Source: Aulostomus chinensis (Eukaryota; Chordata; Actinopteri; Syngnathiformes; Aulostomidae). From it: a stretch of 64,000 nt of DNA. The stretch lies in the NCBI GenBank assembly GCA_037954235.1, contig JBBMOA010000001.1:30219074-30283073 (forward strand), written 5' to 3'. The notes beneath the pieces are model-generated. The model did no database searches. It saw only the letters and a list, made by a program, of their open reading frames with translations, and had not been told where the DNA came from. Shown piece after piece: positions 10,968 through 22,413 of the stretch. The position numbers and the translations under genes are program-made. Each line of letters starts with the position of its first letter. Positions within the stretch are counted from its first letter, which is position 1.

Positions 10968-13900
10968 AGTAATGTAGTAAGTGTTTCGAATAACCTCAAA
11001 GTGATGGTGACAGTCATGGAGTAAGAGTTGCTACGAACCTCAAAATAATGCGACAGTGAATTCAGAAGAATTGCTAAAGATCTCAAAATGATGTGACAGT
11101 GATTTAGTAAGAATTGCTAATGAACTCAAAATGATGCTAACAGTAATGGAGTGAAACTTTCGAATAACCTCAAAGTGATGCTGACAGTCATGTAGTAAGT
11201 GTTGCTACAAACCTCAAAATAATGTGAAAGTAATGTAGTAAAAGTTGCTACGAACCTCAAAATATTGCGACAGTGATGTCGGAAGAATTGCTAATGAACT
11301 CAAGAGGATGCTAACAGTAATGTAGTGATAGTTGCTAAGAAACTCAGTGATGCGTTCAGTAATGTAGTAAGAGTTTCGAACAACCTCAAAGTGATGCTGA
11401 CAGTCATTTAGTAAGAGTTGCTAATGAACTCAATTCAATGCTACAGTGATGTCGTGAGAATTGCTCATGAACTCAAAATGATGCTGACAGTAATGTGGTA
11501 AGAGTTGCTACGAAACTTAAAATAATGCAACAATAATGTAGTACAAGTTGCGACGAACCTCAAAATATTGCGACAGTGATGTCAGAAGAATTGCTAATGA
11601 TCTGAAAATGATGCGTAAGTGATGTAGTAAGAGTTGCTGCGAAACTCAAAATATTGCGACAGTGATGTCGGAAGAATTGCTAATGAACTCAAAATGATGC
11701 TAACAGTAATGTAGTGATAGTTGCTAATCAAGTCAGTGATGCTGACAGTCATGTAGTAAGTGTTTCGAACAAACTCAAAGTGATGCTGACAGTCATGTAG
11801 TAAGGGTTGCTATGAAACTTAAAATAATGCAACAGTAAAGTAGTAAGAGTTGCTTCTAACCTAAAAATGATGCGACAGTGATTTAGTAAAAGTTGCTACG
11901 AACCTCAAAATATTGCGACAGTGATGTAGTAAAAGTTGCTACGAACCTCAAAATATTGCGACAGTGATGTAGTAAAAGTTGCTACGAACCTCAAAATATT
12001 GCGACAGTGATGTCGGAAGAATTGCTAATGAACTCAACATGATGCTAACAGTAATGTAGTGATAGATGCTAATCAACTCAGTGATGCTTACAGTAATGTA
12101 GTAAGAGTTTCGAACAACCTCACAGTGATGCTGACAGTCATTTAGTAAGAATTGCTAATGAACTCAAAATGATGCTAACAGTAATGGAGTGAAACTTTCG
12201 AATAACCTCAAAGTGATGCTGACAGTCATGTCGTAAGTGTTGCTACGAATCTCAAAATAATGCGACAGTAATGAAGTAAAAGTTGCTTCGAACCTCAAAA
12301 TATTGCGAAAGTGATGTCGGAAGAATTGCTATTGAATTTAAAATGTTGCTAACAGTAATGTAGTAAGTGTTTCGAATAACCTCAAAGTGATGGTGACAGT
12401 CATGGAGTAAGAGTTGCTACGAACCTAAAAATAATGCGACAGTGAATTCAGAAGAATTGCTAAAGATCTCAAAATGATGTGACAGTGATTTAGTAAGAAT
12501 TGCTAATGAACTTAAAATGATGCTAACAGTAATGGAGTGAAACTTTCGAATAACCTCAAAGTGATGCTGACAGTCATGTAGTAAGTGTTGCTACAAACCT
12601 CAAAATAATGTGAAAGTAATGTAGTAAAAGTTGCTACGAACCTCAAAATATTGCGACAGTGATGTCGGAAGAATTGCTAATGAACTCAAGAGGATGCTAA
12701 CAGTAATGTCGTGATAGTTGCTAAGAAACTCAGTGATGCGTTCAGTAATGTAGTAAGAGTTTCGAACAACCTCAAAGTGATGCTGACAGTCATTTAGTAA
12801 GAGTTGCTAATGAACTCAATTCAATGCTACAGTGATGTCGTGAAAATTGCTCATGAACTCAAAATGATGCTGACAGTAATGTGGTAAGAGTTGCTACGAA
12901 ACTTAAAATAATGCAACAATAATGTAGTACAAGTTGCGACGAACCTCAAAATATTGCGACAGTGATGTCAGAAGAATTGCTAATGATCTGAAAATGATGC
13001 GTAAGTGATGTAGTAAGAGTTGCTGCGAAACTCAAAATATTGCGACAGTGATGTCGGAAGAATTGCTAATGAACTCAAAATGATGCTAACAGTAATGTAG
13101 TGATAGTTGCTAATCAAGTCAGTGATGCTGACAGTCATGTAGTAAGTGTTTCGAACAAACTCAAAGTGATGCTGACAGTCATGTAGTAAGGGTTGCTATG
13201 AAACTTAAAATAATGCAACAGTAAAGTAGTAAGAGTTGCTTCTAACCTAAAAATGATGCGACAGTGATTTAGTAAAAGTTGCTACGAACCTCAAAATATT
13301 GCGACAGTGATGTAGTAAAAGTTGCTACGAACCTCAAAATATTGCGACAGTGATGTAGTAAAAGTTGCTACGAACCTCAAAATATTGCGACAGTGATGTC
13401 GGAAGAATTGCTAATGAACTCAACATGATGCTAACAGTAATGTAGTGATAGATGCTAATCAACTCAGTGATGCTTACAGTAATGTAGTAAGAGTTTCGAA
13501 CAACCTCACAGTGATGCTGACAGTCATTTAGTAAGAATTGCTAATGAACTCAAAATGATGCTAACAGTAATGGAGTGAAACTTTCGAATAACCTCAAAGT
13601 GATGCTGACAGTCATGTCGTAAGTGTTGCTACGAATCTCAAAATAATGCGACAGTAATGAAGTAAAAGTTGCTTCGAACCTCAAAATATTGCGAAAGTGA
13701 TGTCGGAAGAATTGCTATTGAATTTAAAATGTTGCTAACAGTAATGTAGTAAGTGTTTCGAATAACCTCAAAGTGATGGTGACAGTCATGGAGTAAGAGT
13801 TGCTACGAACCTCAAAATAATGCGACAGTGAATTCAGAAGAATTGCTAAAGATCTCAAAATGATGTGACAGTGATTTAGTAAGAATTGCTAATGAACTTA

Positions 13901-14580
13901 AAATGATGCTAACAGTAATGGAGTGAAACTTTCGAATAACCTCAAAGTGATGCTGACAGTCATGTAGTAAGTGTTGCTACAAACCTCAAAATAATGTGAA
14001 AGTAATGTAGTAAAAGTTGCTACGAACCTCAAAATATTGCGACAGTGATGTCGGAAGAATTGCTAATGAACTCAAGAGGATGCTAACAGTAATGTCGTGA
14101 TAGTTGCTAAGAAACTCAGTGATGCGTTCAGTAATGTAGTAAGAGTTTCGAACAACCTCAAAGTGATGCTGACAGTCATTTAGTAAGAGTTGCTAATGAA
14201 CTCAATTCAATGCTACAGTGATGTCGTGAAAATTGCTCATGAACTCAAAATGATGCTGACAGTAATGTGGTAAGAGTTGCTACGAAACTTAAAATAATGC
14301 AACAATAATGTAGTACAAGTTGCGACGAACCTCAAAATATTGCGACAGTGATGTCAGAAGAATTGCTAATGATCTGAAAATGATGCGTAAGTGATGTAGT
14401 AAGAGTTGCTGCGAAACTCAAAATATTGCGACAGTGATGTCGGAAGAATTGCTAATGAACTCAAAATGATGCTAACAGTAATGTAGTGATAGTTGCTAAT
14501 CAAGTCAGTGATGCTGACAGTCATGTAGTAAGTGTTTCGAACAAACTCAAAGTGATGCTGACAGTCATGTAGTAAGAGTT
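10968..14580 (+). repeat. 1386-bp higher-order tandem repeat, about 2.6 copies
   Basis: The marker gtgtttcgaataacctcaaa followed by gtgatggtgacagtcatgg occurs at 10981, 12367 and 13753, exactly 1386 bp apart each time. The intervening sequence is nearly identical, including rare variants such as gacagtgaattcagaag and atgcgtaagtgatgtag. 1386 bp is about 32 monomers. The third copy breaks off near 14580, where a 304-bp partial re-copy starts (marker gtacaagttgcgacg at about 14313 and 14617). Confidence 0.92.
11890..12015 (+). repeat. 43-bp monomer amplified three times in a row
   Basis: The monomer with gttgctacgaacctcaaaat followed by attgcgacagtgatg is present three times in immediate succession without other variants between. 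The same triplet recurs one 1386-bp period later, so it predates that amplification. Confidence 0.85.
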
Positions 14581-17500
14581 GCTACTAACCTTAAAATAAT
14601 GCAACAATAATGTAGTACAAGTTGCGACGAACCTCAAAATATTGCGACAGTGATGTCAGAAGAATTGCTAATGATCTGAAAATGATGCGTAAGTGATGTA
14701 GTAAGAGTTGCTGCGAAACACAAAATATTGCGACAGTGATGTCGGAAGAATTGCTAATGAACTCAAAATGATGCTAACAGTAATGTAGTGATAGTTGCTA
14801 ATCAAGTCAGTGATGCTTACAGTAATGTAGTAAGTGTTTCGAACAACCTCAAAGTGATGCTGACAGTCATTTAGGAAGAGTTGCGAATGAACTCAATTTA
14901 ATGCTACAGTGATGTTGTGAGAATTGCTCAACAACTCAAAATGATGCTAACAGTAATGTAGTGATAGTTGCTAATAAACTCAAAGTGATGCTGACAGTAA
15001 TGTAGTAAAAGTTGCTACGAACCTTAAAATAATGCAACAATAATGTAGTAAGAGTTGCTACGAACCTCAAAATATTGCGACAATAATGGAGTAAGAGTTG
15101 CTACGAACCTCAAAATAATGTGACATTGATGTCAGAAGAATTGCTAATGATCTCAAAATGATGCGACAGTGATGAATTAAGAATTGCTAATGAACTCAAA
15201 ATGATGCTAACAGTAATGGAGTGAAAGTTTCGAATAACCTCAAAGTGATGCTGACAGTCATGTAGTAAGTGTTGCTACGAACCTCAAAATAATGCGACAG
15301 TAATGTAGTAAAAGTTGCTACGAACCTCAAAATATTGCGACAGTGATGTCGGAAGAATTGCTAATGAACTCAAAATGATGCTAATAGTAATGTAGTGATA
15401 GTTGCTAATCAAGTCAGTGATGCTTACAGTAATGTAGTAAGTGTTTCGAATAACCTCAAAGTGATGCTGACAGTCATGTAGTAAGAGTTGCTACGAACCT
15501 CAATATAATGCGACAGTAATGTAGTAAAAGTTGCTACGAACCTCAAAATATTGCAACAGTGATGTCGGAAGAATTGCGGATGAACTTAAAATGATGCTAA
15601 CAGTAATGTAGTGATAGTTGCTAATCAACTCAGTGATAATTACAGTAATGTAGGAAGTGTTTCGAATAACCTCGAAGTGATGGTGACAGTCATGTAGTAA
15701 GAGTTGCTACGAACCTCAAAATAATGCGACAGAGATGTCGGAAGAATTGCTAAAGATCTCAAAATGATGCGACAGTGATTTAGAAAGAATTGCTCATGAA
15801 CTCAAAATGATGCTAACAGTAATGGAGTGAACGTTTCGAATAACCCCAAAGTGATGCTGACAGTAATGTAGTCAGAGTTGCTACGAACCTCAAAATAATG
15901 CGACAGTGATGTCGGAAGAATTGCTAATGATCTCAAAATGATGCGACAGTGATGTAGTAAGAATTGCTAATGAAGTCAAAATGACGCTAACAGTGATGTA
16001 CTTAAAGTTGCTAATCAACTCGGTGATGCTTACAATAATGTAGTAAGTGTTTCGAACAACCTCAAAGTGATGATGACAGTCATGTAGTAAGAGTTGTGTC
16101 TAACCTCAAAATGATGCTAACAGTAATGTAGTGATAGTTGCTAATTAACTCAAAGTGATGCTAACAGTAATGTAGTAAGTGTTTCGAACAACCTCAAAGT
16201 GATTCTGACAGTCATGTAGTAAGGGTTGCTATGAACCTTAAAAAATGCAACAGTAAAGAAGTAAGAGTTGCTTCGAACCTCAAAATAATGCGACAGTGAT
16301 GTCGTAAGAATTGCTAATGAACTCAAGATGATGCTAACAGTAATGTAGTGATAGTTGCTAAGAAACTCAGTGATGCTTACAGTAATGTAGTAAGAGTTTC
16401 GAACAACCTCAAAGTGATGCTGACAGTCATTGAGTAAGAGTTGCTATTGAACTCAATTTAATGCTAAAGTGATGTCGTGAAAAATGCTCATAAACTCAAA
16501 ATGATGCTAACAGTAATGTAGTGATAGTTGCGAATAAACTCAAAGTGATGCTGACAGTCATGTAGTAAGAGTTGCTACGAACCTCAAAAAAAGGCGACAG
16601 TGATGTCGGAAGAATTGCTAATGAACTCAAAATGATGCTTACAGTAATGTAGTGATAGTTGCTAATCAACTCAGTGATGCTTACAGTAATATAGTAAGTG
16701 TTTCGAACAACCTCAAAGTGATGCTGACAGTCATGTAGTGAGTGTTTCGAACAACCTCAAAGTGATGCTGAGTCATGTAGTAAGAGTTGCTACGAACCTT
16801 AAAATAATACAACAGAAATGTCGTAAGAGTTGCTATGAACCTAAAAAATAATGCGACAGTGATGTCAGAAGAATTGCTAATGATCTCAAAATGATGCGAC
16901 AGTGATGTCGTAAGAAATGTAATGAACTCAAAATGATGCTAACAGTAATGGAGTGAAAGTTTCGAATAACCTCAAAGCGATGCTGACAGTCATGTGGTTA
17001 GAGTTGCGAGTAACCTAAAAATGATGCTGATTGTAATGTAGTAAGAGTTGCGAAAAACCTCAAAATAATGCGAAAGTGATGTCAGAAGAATTGCTAATGA
17101 TCTCAAAATGATGCGACAGTGATGTCAGAAGAATTGCTAATGATCTCAAAATGATGCGACAGTGATGGAGTAAGAATTGCAAATAAACTCAAAATGATGC
17201 TAGCAGTAATGTAGTGAAAGTTTCGAATAACCTAAAAATGATGCTGACAGTAATGTAGTAAGAGTTGCTAATAACCTCAAAATAATGCTATAGTGATGTT
17301 GTAAGAATTGCTGATGATCTCAAAATGATGCGACAGTGATGTCGTAAGAATTGCTAATGACCTCAAAATGATGCGACAATGATGTCGTAAGAATTGCTAA
17401 TGAATTCAAAATTATGGTAACAGTAATGTAGTGAAAGTTGCCAATAAACTCAAAGTGATGCTGACAGTCATGTTGGAAGAGTTGCTACGAACCTTTAAAT

Positions 17501-19266
17501 AATGCAACAGTAATGTCGTAAGAGTTACTACGAACTTCAAAATGATGTGACAGTGATGTCGCAAGAATTGCTTATGATCTGAAATGATGGGACAGTGATG
17601 TAGTAAGAATTGCTAATGAACTCGAAATGATGCTAACAGTAATGTAGTGAAAGTTGCGAGTAACCTAAAAATGATGCTGACAGTAATGTAGTAAGAGCTG
17701 CTACGAACCTCAAAACAATGCGACAGTGATGTCGGAAGAATTGCTAATGAACTCAGAATGATGCTAACAGTAATGTAGTGAAAGTTTCGAATAACCTTAA
17801 AGTGATGCTGACAGTAATGTAGTAAGAGTTGCTAATAACCTCAAAATAATACTACAGTGAAGTCGTAAGAATTGCTGATGATCTCAAAATGATGCGACAG
17901 TGATGTAATAAGAATTGCTAATGAACTCGAAATGATGCTAACAGTAATGGAGTGAAAGTTTCGAATAACCTCAAAGTGATGCTGACAGTCATGTAGTAAG
18001 AGTTGCTAAGAACCTCAAAATAATGCGACAGTAATGTAGTAAAAGTTGCTACGAACCTCAAAATATTGCTACAGTGATGTCGGAAGAATTGCTAATGAAC
18101 TCAAAATGATGCTTACAGTAATGTAGTGATAGTTGCAAATAAACTACATGATGCTTGCAGTAATGTAGTAAGTGTTTTGAACAACCTCAAAGTGATGCTG
18201 ACAGTCATGTAGTAAGAGTTGCTACTAACCTCAAAATGATGCTACAGTGATGTCGTAAGAATTGCTAATAACCTCTAAATGATGCTGACAGGAATGTAGT
18301 AAGTCTGGTAATAACCTTAAAATAATACTAGTGATGTAGTAAGAGTTACTATGAACCTCATAATAATGTGACAGTGATGTAGTACGAATGGCTAATGATC
18401 TGAAATGATGGGACAGTGATGTAGTAAGAATTGCTAATCAACTCAAAATGATGCTAACAGTAATGTAGTGAAAGATGCGAGAAAACTAAAAATGAGGCTG
18501 ACAGTAATGTAGTAAGAGCTGCGAATGAACTCAAAATAATGCGACAGTGATGTACTAAGAATTGCTAATAACCTCAAAATAATGCTAGTGATGTCTTAAG
18601 AATTGCGAAAGAACCCATTAATGAACTCAAAATGATGCTAACAGTAATGGAGTGAAAGTTTCGAATAACCTCAAACTGATGTTGACACTCATCTAGGAAG
18701 AGTTTCGAATAACCTCAAAGTGATGCTGACAGTCATGTGGTAAGAGTTGCTACGAACCTCAAAATAATGCTATAGTGATGTCAGAAGAATTGGTAATGAT
18801 CTAAAATGATATGACAGTGATGTAGTAATAATTGCTAATGAACTCAAAATGATGCTAACAGTAATGTAGTGAAAGTTGCGAGTAACCTAAAAATGATGCT
18901 GAGAGTCATGTAGTAAGTGTTGCTACGAACCTCAAAATGATGCTACAGTAATGTAGTAAAAGTTGCTACGAACCTCAAAATATTGCAACAGTGATGTCGG
19001 AAGAATTGCTAATGATCTCAAGATGATGCTAACAGTAATGGAGTGAAATTTTCGAATAACCTCAAAATGATGCTAACAGTAATCTAGTAAGAGCTGCTAA
19101 AGTTAAAGCTACAGTTATGTAGGAAGAATTGTTAATGAATTCAAAAATGATGCTGACAGTGATGTAGTAAGAATTGCTAATGATCCCAAAATGATGCTAA
19201 CAGTAATGTAGTGATAGTTGCTAATGAACTCAAAATGATGCTGACGGTAATGTAGGAAGAGTTGAA

Positions 19267-19375
19267 ACTAGAACAACAAGCTGTCCTCTGATGGTTGGAC
19301 AGGTTGGTTTGGTCCGTCCTCTCACTCATCATTAAAAGCCCTTATTACTCATCATTCATCCAATCTGACACTCAC
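19267..19375. other. Junction between satellite and laminin-like segment
   Basis: Short non-repeat sequence; probably intron of the laminin-like gene on the minus strand, since a GTGAGT donor lies at 19370-19375. Confidence 0.4.
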
Positions 19376-19540
19376 GTCTGCAGTGGGGAATCCCCAGCAG
19401 CCCGCGGCCCACATGGAGCAGTCTCGGCCAATCACGTGGGGCCTGCAGCGGCACCGACCACCAAATGACTCGCAGGTGTCACTCTCAGCTCCAACTTCAT
19501 GGCAGGCACAAGGCAGGGCGCCGTTGTTGAAGAGAGCCCA
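19376..19540 (-). pseudogene. Laminin-like exon 6 of segment (LE repeat)
   Basis: Reads LFNNGALPCACHEVGA, then CESFGGRCRCRPHVIGRDC, then WAAGCWGFP, ending at a GTGAGT donor. The order NNGA-PC-C-CHEVGA-FGGxCxCRPHVIGRDC is that of the laminin EGF repeat after the L4 domain. At least one Cys of the EGF pattern is replaced (Met-Trp where Arg-Cys or Thr-Cys is usual), supporting decay. The 5' border is unclear. Confidence 0.75.
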
Positions 19541-19919
19541 AGAGACTCAGCTGAGCTGAGACAGAATGGAGACGAAGGACAAGAAGGACGACAGAGAAAA
19601 AGGAAACGTTAGCGAGACATTTTAGGAAAATTAGTTTAGTGGGGAAACGGTTCTTAGCCAAACTTGCTAAATGGAAGGACAACAAAAAAACAAAGATCTT
19701 CAAAAGAAAATTTGCACAAAGTGAAACCCTGCAAGAGAAAGTAAATCAAGAACTAAATATTCTTGAGGCTCAGGTCTTTAGTTCCAATGCTTGTAAATGA
19801 CATCTGAATGCATTCACAACCCAAATCTGAGCAGACAGAAGCGTCCCAGTCAGGCCCAGTTTAGTTCCTCTTGAACATTCAGGGATACAGAACAGGGACC
19901 AACTCAGGCTGAGAGACAC

Positions 19920-20039
19920 CGACTTGACATGAAAGCTGTTGAGGCCACAGTTGCTGATGAAGTGGTCAGATTTCTCCAGTGGTTCTTGGTTCAGGGAGCT
20001 GGAGCTGGAGCTGCTCTCAGGCACCACCAGGACGTGATC
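19920..20039 (-). pseudogene. Laminin-like exon 5 of segment
   Basis: Starts after ctgtctctccag with DHVLVVPESSSSSSS and continues NQEPLEKSDHFISNCG and LNSFHVK, matching the (D/Y)YVLVVPE...EPLDKSYDFIS(N/H)CG block of laminin alpha chains. A serine run replaces the usual Tyr-Ser-rich loop. The 3' border is uncertain (GTGTCT at 19914-19919). Confidence 0.75.
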
Positions 20040-20161
20040 CTGGAGAGACAGAAGGAAGAAGTCCAGGCCTGACAGAGGAGAAGGAGGCACGGAGTAGAAA
20101 CAGCAGATACGTGTGGGGAAAGGGAGAGGGTATCAGTCCAGCAGAGGAGCAGGAAACCTAC

Positions 20162-20299
20162 CACCACAGGGCTCTGCCTGCAGGAACCTGCAGGTGAGGA
20201 GGACCTGGTGGTCCGGCACATCCAGAATGATCTGGTTTTCAGACACCGGCACTTTTCGGCAGCCGTAAGCGTGGGGACAGAAGGAGGCGTTGGCGTGGC
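20162..20299 (-). pseudogene. Laminin-like exon 4 of segment
   Basis: 138 bp after a strong acceptor (gtttgtgtctttcag), ending at a GTAGGT donor. It begins GHANASFCPHAYGCRK, followed by SENQIILDVPDHQVLLT. Then one extra base shifts the frame and VPAGRALWW is read, equivalent to the VPxGRxLWL of laminin alpha chains. Confidence 0.75.
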
Positions 20300-20384
20300 C
20301 TGAAAGACACAAACAACCATCTCCATTTTAATGTTTCTCAAACAGCCGGATCAGGAAAGCTAAGATGAATCAAAGATCCTCCAC

Positions 20385-20509
20385 CCTGCCAGATCCGACC
20401 CTGGTAATGTAGACCTGCACAGGGTGGGTGGGGTGGAGCGGCTGGTGGTGGTGGAGGATGAAGACGTATCTGCCCAAAGCCTGGACACGGTGGAGTCCAC
20501 CGCAGCGTT
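20385..20509 (-). pseudogene. Laminin-like exon 3 of segment
   Basis: 125 bp after the acceptor ccttctactcag, ending in the donor CAGG|GTGGAG. It contains TLRWTPPCPG, then in another frame GRYVFILHHHQPLHPTHPVQ, then back to GRIWQ with a split Gly codon that joins correctly to the next exon (GRIWQ|GHANASF). Two one-base frame changes are needed. Confidence 0.65.
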
Positions 20510-21152
20510 CTGAGTAGAAGGATGAGAGCGATGTTCAATGGTACATGTTTTCTTTCCTGAACCGCCGATGTTTCCAATCACGAATCTCAGTCATGAGATT
20601 TGAACATCATGGAGGAGTTCAAAAGTGTCAAACTGGGCCGGTCTCCATTTTATGAGTCCAGAGACCGAGGATAAAACTACAAGTCCCTGGTTCAGATTTG
20701 ACTCGTCTGAATCCAAACACAGCAGCGTTCTTCCACCAGGCCAGAGGAGTTGATCATGATAACAAGATGTCTTCATGCTACTACAACACACAAACTCATC
20801 ACCAGAAAAGACTTCATGGTGGAACAACAAATCTCCTCCCAATGGGAAAAACATTGAGTTGAACAATCAACTTTTCCATGATGACATGGAGAGCTTGGCA
20901 GCAGCAGCAGGCTTCCATTGAGGCTGATATGCCAGCTCCACTGAGCCTTCTTTGGAATGGTTTCACCTGGAGTGATGCTGTTATTGAGACCTTTTAGCTG
21001 GAACAACACCACCTGCATGGAGACTGAGGACTTCAACAGATGCAGATGTTGACCCAGAATAAATCTAAATATTCCAGATGTGTTAAATCAATCCAGCAGC
21101 AGTGGTGGGAGCGTCGTAAACTCACTCACTCAGCAGCCGTCAGCCTCCGTAC
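20510..21152. other. Intron-like sequence of the laminin segment
   Basis: No exon recognised. Minus-strand open frames at 20591-20866 and 20773-21036 show no laminin-like pattern. Confidence 0.4.
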
Positions 21153-21344
21153 CTGCACGGAGTCCAGCCTGATGTGGTCTCTGTTGTCTGCTCCCAGAGG
21201 TGGTCTGTCACCTCTGAACCAGGGGGCTCATCTCTCTGGTGGGAGGTCAGTGGAGGAGCTGCAGCGGGGGAGGCCAGGATGGGCTCCTGTAGGAGGAGCT
21301 CTGGCCCTCCTTCAGCACCAGCCAGTGGGAGGGAGTTTGGAAAC
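21153..21344 (-). pseudogene. Laminin-like exon 2 of segment
   Basis: 192 bp between an AG acceptor (cctcag) and a CAG|GTACGG donor. One frame gives FQTPSHWLVLKEGQSSS at the start; a different frame gives DHIRLDSVQ at the end. Both fit laminin alpha chains by eye, so at least one frame change lies inside. Confidence 0.5.
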
Positions 21345-21670
21345 CTGAGGGGACACAGGAGGAGCTACAGGGGGAGGGAAGGTGGATAAGAACCGTTCTA
21401 ACAAGAGCCTGAGGGGACACAGGAGGAGCTACAGGGGGAGGGAAGGTGGATCAGAACCCTTCTAACAAGAGCGCTGAGGGGACACAGGAGGAGCTACAGG
21501 GGGAGGGAAGGTGGATCAGAACCGTTCTAACAAGAGCGCTGAGGGGACACAGGAGGAGCTACAGGGGGAGGGAAGGTGGATCAGAACCGTTCTAACAAGA
21601 GCGCTGAGGGGACACAGGAGGAGCTACAGGGGGAGGGAAGGTGGATCAGAACCGTTCTAACAAGAGCGCT
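21345..21670. repeat. 65-bp minisatellite, 5 copies, intronic
   Basis: Five copies of a 65-bp unit starting ctgaggggacacaggagg and ending ctaacaagagcg, at 21345, 21409, 21474, 21539 and 21604. The first is 64 bp, the rest 65 bp. Copies differ at only a few bases. It lies between laminin-like exons 1 and 2 and abuts the exon 2 acceptor, so that array sequence begins right at the splice site. Confidence 0.95.
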
Positions 21671-21690
21671 GTCCCACTAATGTTCCTCAC

Positions 21691-21798
21691 CAGAATCCTC
21701 CTGTCAGGGGGGAACCGTCCATGGGTGCTGATGCAGCGGACTGAAGGTTCAACGTAGTCCATGCTGAACTGGTCTTTAGGCACCAGGTGGACTTTGTG
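21691..21798 (-). pseudogene. Laminin-like exon 1 of segment
   Basis: 108 bp, 36 codons, fully open. It is preceded by the acceptor tgctgtttttag and followed by the donor GTGAGG. It reads HKVHLVPKDQFSMDY then VEPSVRCISTHGRFPP, similar to the LVPxxxFxxxY...C(I/V)S.HG segment of laminin alpha L4 domains. This is the best-preserved exon. Confidence 0.65.
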
Positions 21799-21996
21799 CT
21801 AAAAACAGCAGAAAAAAAAGACAAAAAGGGGAGAATTTTAACAAACGTATGCAAATGAGCTGAAGATCAAAATACAAAAAGTAAATCAAGGTTTTCTTAA
21901 AATAATTGCCAGCTATTTAGCTAAGAGAAGGACAAATGTCAATCAAGATGTCAGAATGGAACGATCCCCCTGGCTTCTGGTCAAGGGAACCATGGA
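21799..21996. other. Unique spacer
   Basis: Upstream of laminin-like exon 1 on the minus strand. It contains the polypyrimidine tract of its acceptor; no further exon seen. Confidence 0.4.
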
Positions 21997-22343
21997 GATG
22001 CTAACTTCCTGTTGGACTATCAGGGTGTCTCATCCCTGACATGCTAACTTCCTGTTGGACTATCAGGGTGTCTCATCCCTGACATGCTAACTTCCTGTTG
22101 GACGATAAGCGTGTCTCATCCCTGACATGCTAACTTCCTGTTGGACGATAAGCGTGTCTCATCCCTGACATGCTAACTTCCTGTTGGACTATCAGGGTGT
22201 CTCATCCCTGACATGCTAACTTCCTGTTGGACTATCAGGGTGTCTCATCCCTGATATGCTAACTTCCTGTTGGACTATCAGGGTGTCTCATCCCTGACAT
22301 GCTAACTTCCTGTTGGACTATCAGGGTGTCTCATCCCTGACAT
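21997..22343. repeat. 43-bp minisatellite, 8 copies, split by a retroelement
   Basis: Eight copies of a 43-bp unit containing catgctaacttcctgttgg and gtgtctcatccctga. Two units share gataagcg instead of tatcaggg. The array is interrupted at 22344 and continues for 1.7 units after 23184. Its sequence is unrelated to the 43/44-bp satellite despite the similar period. Confidence 0.95.
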
Positions 22344-22413
22344 GTCTGTGCAGGTTCTCATTCATCCAGGTCATCGTAGATCGAAGCGAAGTAAAATCTG
22401 GTCAACTGGACGT
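22344..22413 (-). repeat. Inverted tail of the Penelope-like terminal repeat
   Basis: Reverse complement of the 75-bp tails at 49765-49839 and 50934-51008, with about 2-3 differences over 70 bp. Confidence 0.9.

Larger units (their letters stand above)
8634..19266 (+). repeat. 43/44-bp satellite, left block, main part
   Basis: 10.6 kb of plus-oriented monomers, same family as 5937-6754. The usual order of variants is: gcgacagtgatgtcgg (43 bp), gctaacagtaatgtagtgat (about 42-44 bp), gcttacagtaatgtagtaag with gtttcgaacaacctc, then gctgacagtcatgtagtaag with gttgctacgaacctc. This gives multi-monomer sets of roughly 4-6 units, though the order is not strict. It carries a 1386-bp tandem amplification at 10968-14580. 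It ends near 19266 with no visible special border; unique sequence with laminin exons follows. No CENP-B-like box noticed. Confidence 0.95.
19376..21798 (-). pseudogene. Laminin alpha-5-type gene segment, degraded
   Basis: Six exon-like blocks on the minus strand, in the order expected for the L4-type domain and following laminin EGF repeat of a laminin alpha chain. Such chains are secreted, Cys-rich basement-membrane subunits. The blocks are at 21691-21798, 21153-21344, 20385-20509, 20162-20299, 19920-20039 and 19376-19540, most with good splice signals. The best match is to LAMA5-like chains (GHANASFCPHAYGCR, DHVLVVPES, EPLEKSDHFISNCG, CESFGGRCRCRPHVIGRDC). Several single-base frame changes and lost Cys residues argue for a pseudogene, though assembly indels are possible. 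The upstream and downstream exons are missing; satellite and transposons take their place. Confidence 0.72.

Noticed and set aside
8634..19266. Centromere function of the satellite.
   Set aside because: Block structure is suggestive, but no CENP-B-like box was seen and sequence alone cannot show it.
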